Translations under genes and position numbers: made by a program
Shown: one piece after another, positions 62,666 to 64,000 of the stretch
How positions within the stretch are numbered: the first letter of the stretch is position 1
Layout of the letters: every line of letters begins with the position of its first letter
Source: Yersinia massiliensis
Lineage (GTDB): Bacteria > Pseudomonadota > Gammaproteobacteria > Enterobacterales > Enterobacteriaceae
Length of the DNA stretch: 64,000 nucleotides
Reading direction: 5' to 3'
Assembly (NCBI RefSeq): GCF_003048255.1
Contig: NZ_CP028488.1
Span: 57,623 to 121,622, forward strand
Notes under the pieces: generated by a model
The model's input: the letters and a program-made list of their open reading frames with translations, nothing else
The model's database searches: none
Told to the model about the DNA's origin: nothing

Positions 62666-62703
62666 GATCTTACGCATTTACGCACGAATCCTTACGCTTA
62701 GCC
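62666..62703 (+). repeat. 38-bp repeat, probable Tn3-family right end (unit 1)
   Basis: GATCTTACGCATTTACGCAC... to CGCTTAGCC. It lies 29 bases after the TnpA fragment, where the right terminal repeat is expected, and abuts the IS91 sequence. A second copy is at 63531-63568. Confidence 0.55.
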
Positions 62704-62995
62704 ATTCACAGTCGGGCAGGATGTGCTGTTGCTCGGCAATCCATTGCTCGGTGGCTTTCATGCCACAGGCGCTGCAGCCTTTACTTTTACAACTTTGGCA
62801 AAAGTATTTGGTGTGAGAACAATGGGCAGAGGCGCAACAATAGCGGCGAACGCCCATGGCACCGGTTCCGCAAGCAAGCATCCGCTCGACGACCAGTTTG
62901 GTCCATTCGGGGACGAGGTTGCCGTGTTTAGTGAGTAATTGATCCCAACCATCATCAATCTGGAAAAGGAGTTTTGCCGGTCGAGGTATGTGCAT
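62704..62995 (-). pseudogene. IS91-family transposase, N-terminal fragment
   Basis: About 97 codons with the zinc-binding N-terminal domain (YCCASAHCSHTKYFCQSCKSK, CSACGMKATEQWIAEQQHILP) read from ATG 62995. The frame runs into the inserted repeat at 62703. Together with 61811-62413 it represents one broken element. Confidence 0.85.
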
Positions 62996-63071
62996 ACACA
63001 GGATTATAACGAGCGACTATGCATGAAGAAACACATTCTCTAACAGAGTCTTAGCTCCCGACGCAGGCGGG

Positions 63072-63464
63072 CTACTGTTCATTGTGGTGCCGGATGGCCT
63101 TGCGAAAGAAGCGCAAGGCGGCGGCATCCCGTTTGGCCATCAGTAGAAAGTCTATGGTCTGGCCCTTACTGTCGACAGCCCGGTACAAATATTTCCACTG
63201 TCCTTTGATTTTGATGTAGGTTTCATCCATGCGCCACCGTCGACCTACATTGCGTTTATACCGGCGAAAGGCCTTATCAAGGTGCGGGACCAGGCGAATG
63301 ACCCAGCGGTGTAACGTGGAATGGTCAACGACAATACCGCGCTCCGCCATCATTTCTTCCAGATTGCGAAGGCTCAGGGCGTAAGCCAGATACCAGCGAA
63401 CACATTGCGCAATAATATCGATGGGATAGTGCAGGCGTTTGAACGCGTTTCGGATCAGAGACAT
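63072..63464 (-). pseudogene. IS6 transposase, C-terminally truncated (copy 4)
   Basis: About 130 codons from ATG 63464 (MSLIRNAFKRLHYPID). It keeps the helix-turn-helix and the first catalytic Asp (MDETYIKIKG) and ends at a TAG just past the break (RHHNEQ). Confidence 0.85.
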
Positions 63465-63524
63465 GGACAGGCAACACCGTAAAAAATAGCATGTTACCTG
63501 ACGATGTTTTAATGCGACAGAGCC
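63072..63524 (-). mobile_element. IS6-family element, copy 4, truncated
   Basis: Right end GGCTCTGTCGCATTAAAAC (read inward) at 63524; the left half is missing from about 63074. The sequence is a distinct variant from copies 1 and 3, with many silent and some replacement changes. Its end equals that of hybrid copy 2. Confidence 0.85.
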
Positions 63525-63530
63525 GAGCGT

Positions 63531-63568
63531 GATCTTACACATTTACGTATGAATCCTTACGTCTAGCC
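63531..63568 (+). repeat. 38-bp repeat, probable Tn3-family right end (unit 2)
   Basis: Direct repeat of 62666-62703 with about 80% identity, immediately after IS6 copy 4. The interior of the element has been removed. Confidence 0.5.
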
Positions 63569-63572
63569 AATA

Positions 63573-63586
63573 AAGGAATTTTCCTA
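63573..63586 (+). promoter_or_regulatory. Diverged RcsAB-like element at the right edge
   Basis: AAGGAATTTTCCTA shares 11 of 14 positions with the box before subunit B. The following 40 bases also resemble the fimbrial upstream element (ACATC, GTACAC, ATTCCGATA). Confidence 0.45.
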
Positions 63587-64000
63587 CATCGCGTACACGC
63601 CTATTCCGATAGATATCTTTTTAAGATTATTGCTATCATTAATTTTCTTAAAAAAATGTATAAGACGTTATAAAAATATAATTATCAATCCTACAATAGA
63701 ATGTAGTGTATTTGATTAATCATTTAGAACAATCTAATGTTATTAACATGACTGCAGTTCAATTGAATATTGTTTATGTTCGCTCAGGACGGTCAGACCT
63801 GATGATGAAACTCCACTATCACTGGTGTATTAGTTAATATCTTGGTGGGTTTATTTTCTTTGAATCGTCTGTATTTACTTTGTGATTTTTTAAAAACACT
63901 TTATTTCCTAATGATATATACCGATAAGACCGAAAAATTACGCAGCATTCCCTATTAAATGCAGTTTTTATACCTTTACTCTTAAGAGATGCTAATTCAT
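63587..64000. other. AT-rich sequence without a gene at the right edge
   Basis: About 410 bases with no supported frame on either strand. Very AT-rich, with homology of its first 50 bases to the fimbrial promoter element. It may be the long leader of a gene starting beyond the window. Confidence 0.5.

Noticed and set aside
62575..62958. Plus- and minus-strand frames over the IS91/Tn3 junction
   Set aside because: They are shadows of the IS91 N-terminal zinc domain or cross the junction without homology.

Overview
The window is a 64 kb piece of a conjugative plasmid from the Enterobacterales, most likely a Yersinia. That host call is inference. It rests on a complete I-type (MPF-I, Dot/Icm-like) transfer region, an I-complex style antisense-RNA replicon, Tn2501-like transposition genes and beta-type fimbrial subunits. 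No chromosomal housekeeping gene is present.

Region 1 (1-35.3 kb, all on the minus strand) is a nearly uninterrupted transfer operon. Read in transcriptional order it holds a NusG/RfaH-type antiterminator (traB-like), two small genes, a type IVb thin-pilus block (pilL, M, N, O, P, Q, R, S, T, U, V), the Dot/Icm-type conjugation core (traH, I, J, K, primase, L, M, N, O, P, Q, R, T, U, V, W, X, Y), a probable exclusion protein, then trbA, trbB and the start of trbC, which runs off the left edge. The pilus captures the recipient, the tra proteins form the envelope channel and its ATPases, and the EGYATA primase serves the transferred strand. pilV has a fixed C-terminus with no shufflon or shufflon recombinase beside it. 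A 5' leader stem-loop, the NusG-like gene and an intrinsic terminator ahead of the pil genes suggest control by antitermination.

Region 2 (35.3-38.9 kb) is the replicon: a divergent control region, antisense RNAI, a leader peptide overlapping repA, a 7-nt pseudoknot pair, repA, and the probable CIS terminator and origin. A 311-aa protein of unknown function follows.

Region 3 (38.9-47.3 kb) is accessory. It has an FRG-domain protein, a series of Tn3-family ends, a 5'-truncated second replication gene (Rep_3 type), and an arsenic transposon (arsRDABC, tnpR, res, tnpA) whose left end lies in the tnpA remnant of another Tn3-family element and whose right part is cut by an IS6-family element.

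Region 4 (47.3-58.6 kb) is a chaperone-usher fimbrial locus. The full operon is on the minus strand (subunit A, subunit B, usher, chaperone, then an RcsB-like LuxR regulator). The IS6 element plus the two subunit genes also exist as a 2.86 kb inverted copy at the left. The subunit genes and the regulator share an upstream element containing an RcsAB-box palindrome; a diverged copy lies at 63.57 kb. The regulator carries an in-frame amber codon, the IS6 transposases carry another, and a hicB antitoxin gene between the arms is frameshifted by a six-copy heptanucleotide repeat.

Region 5 (58.5-64 kb) has ISL3, IS91, Tn3 and IS6 remnants around a plasmid adenine-methylase-like gene and a higBA toxin-antitoxin pair, and ends in AT-rich sequence that may be the promoter region of a gene beyond the window.
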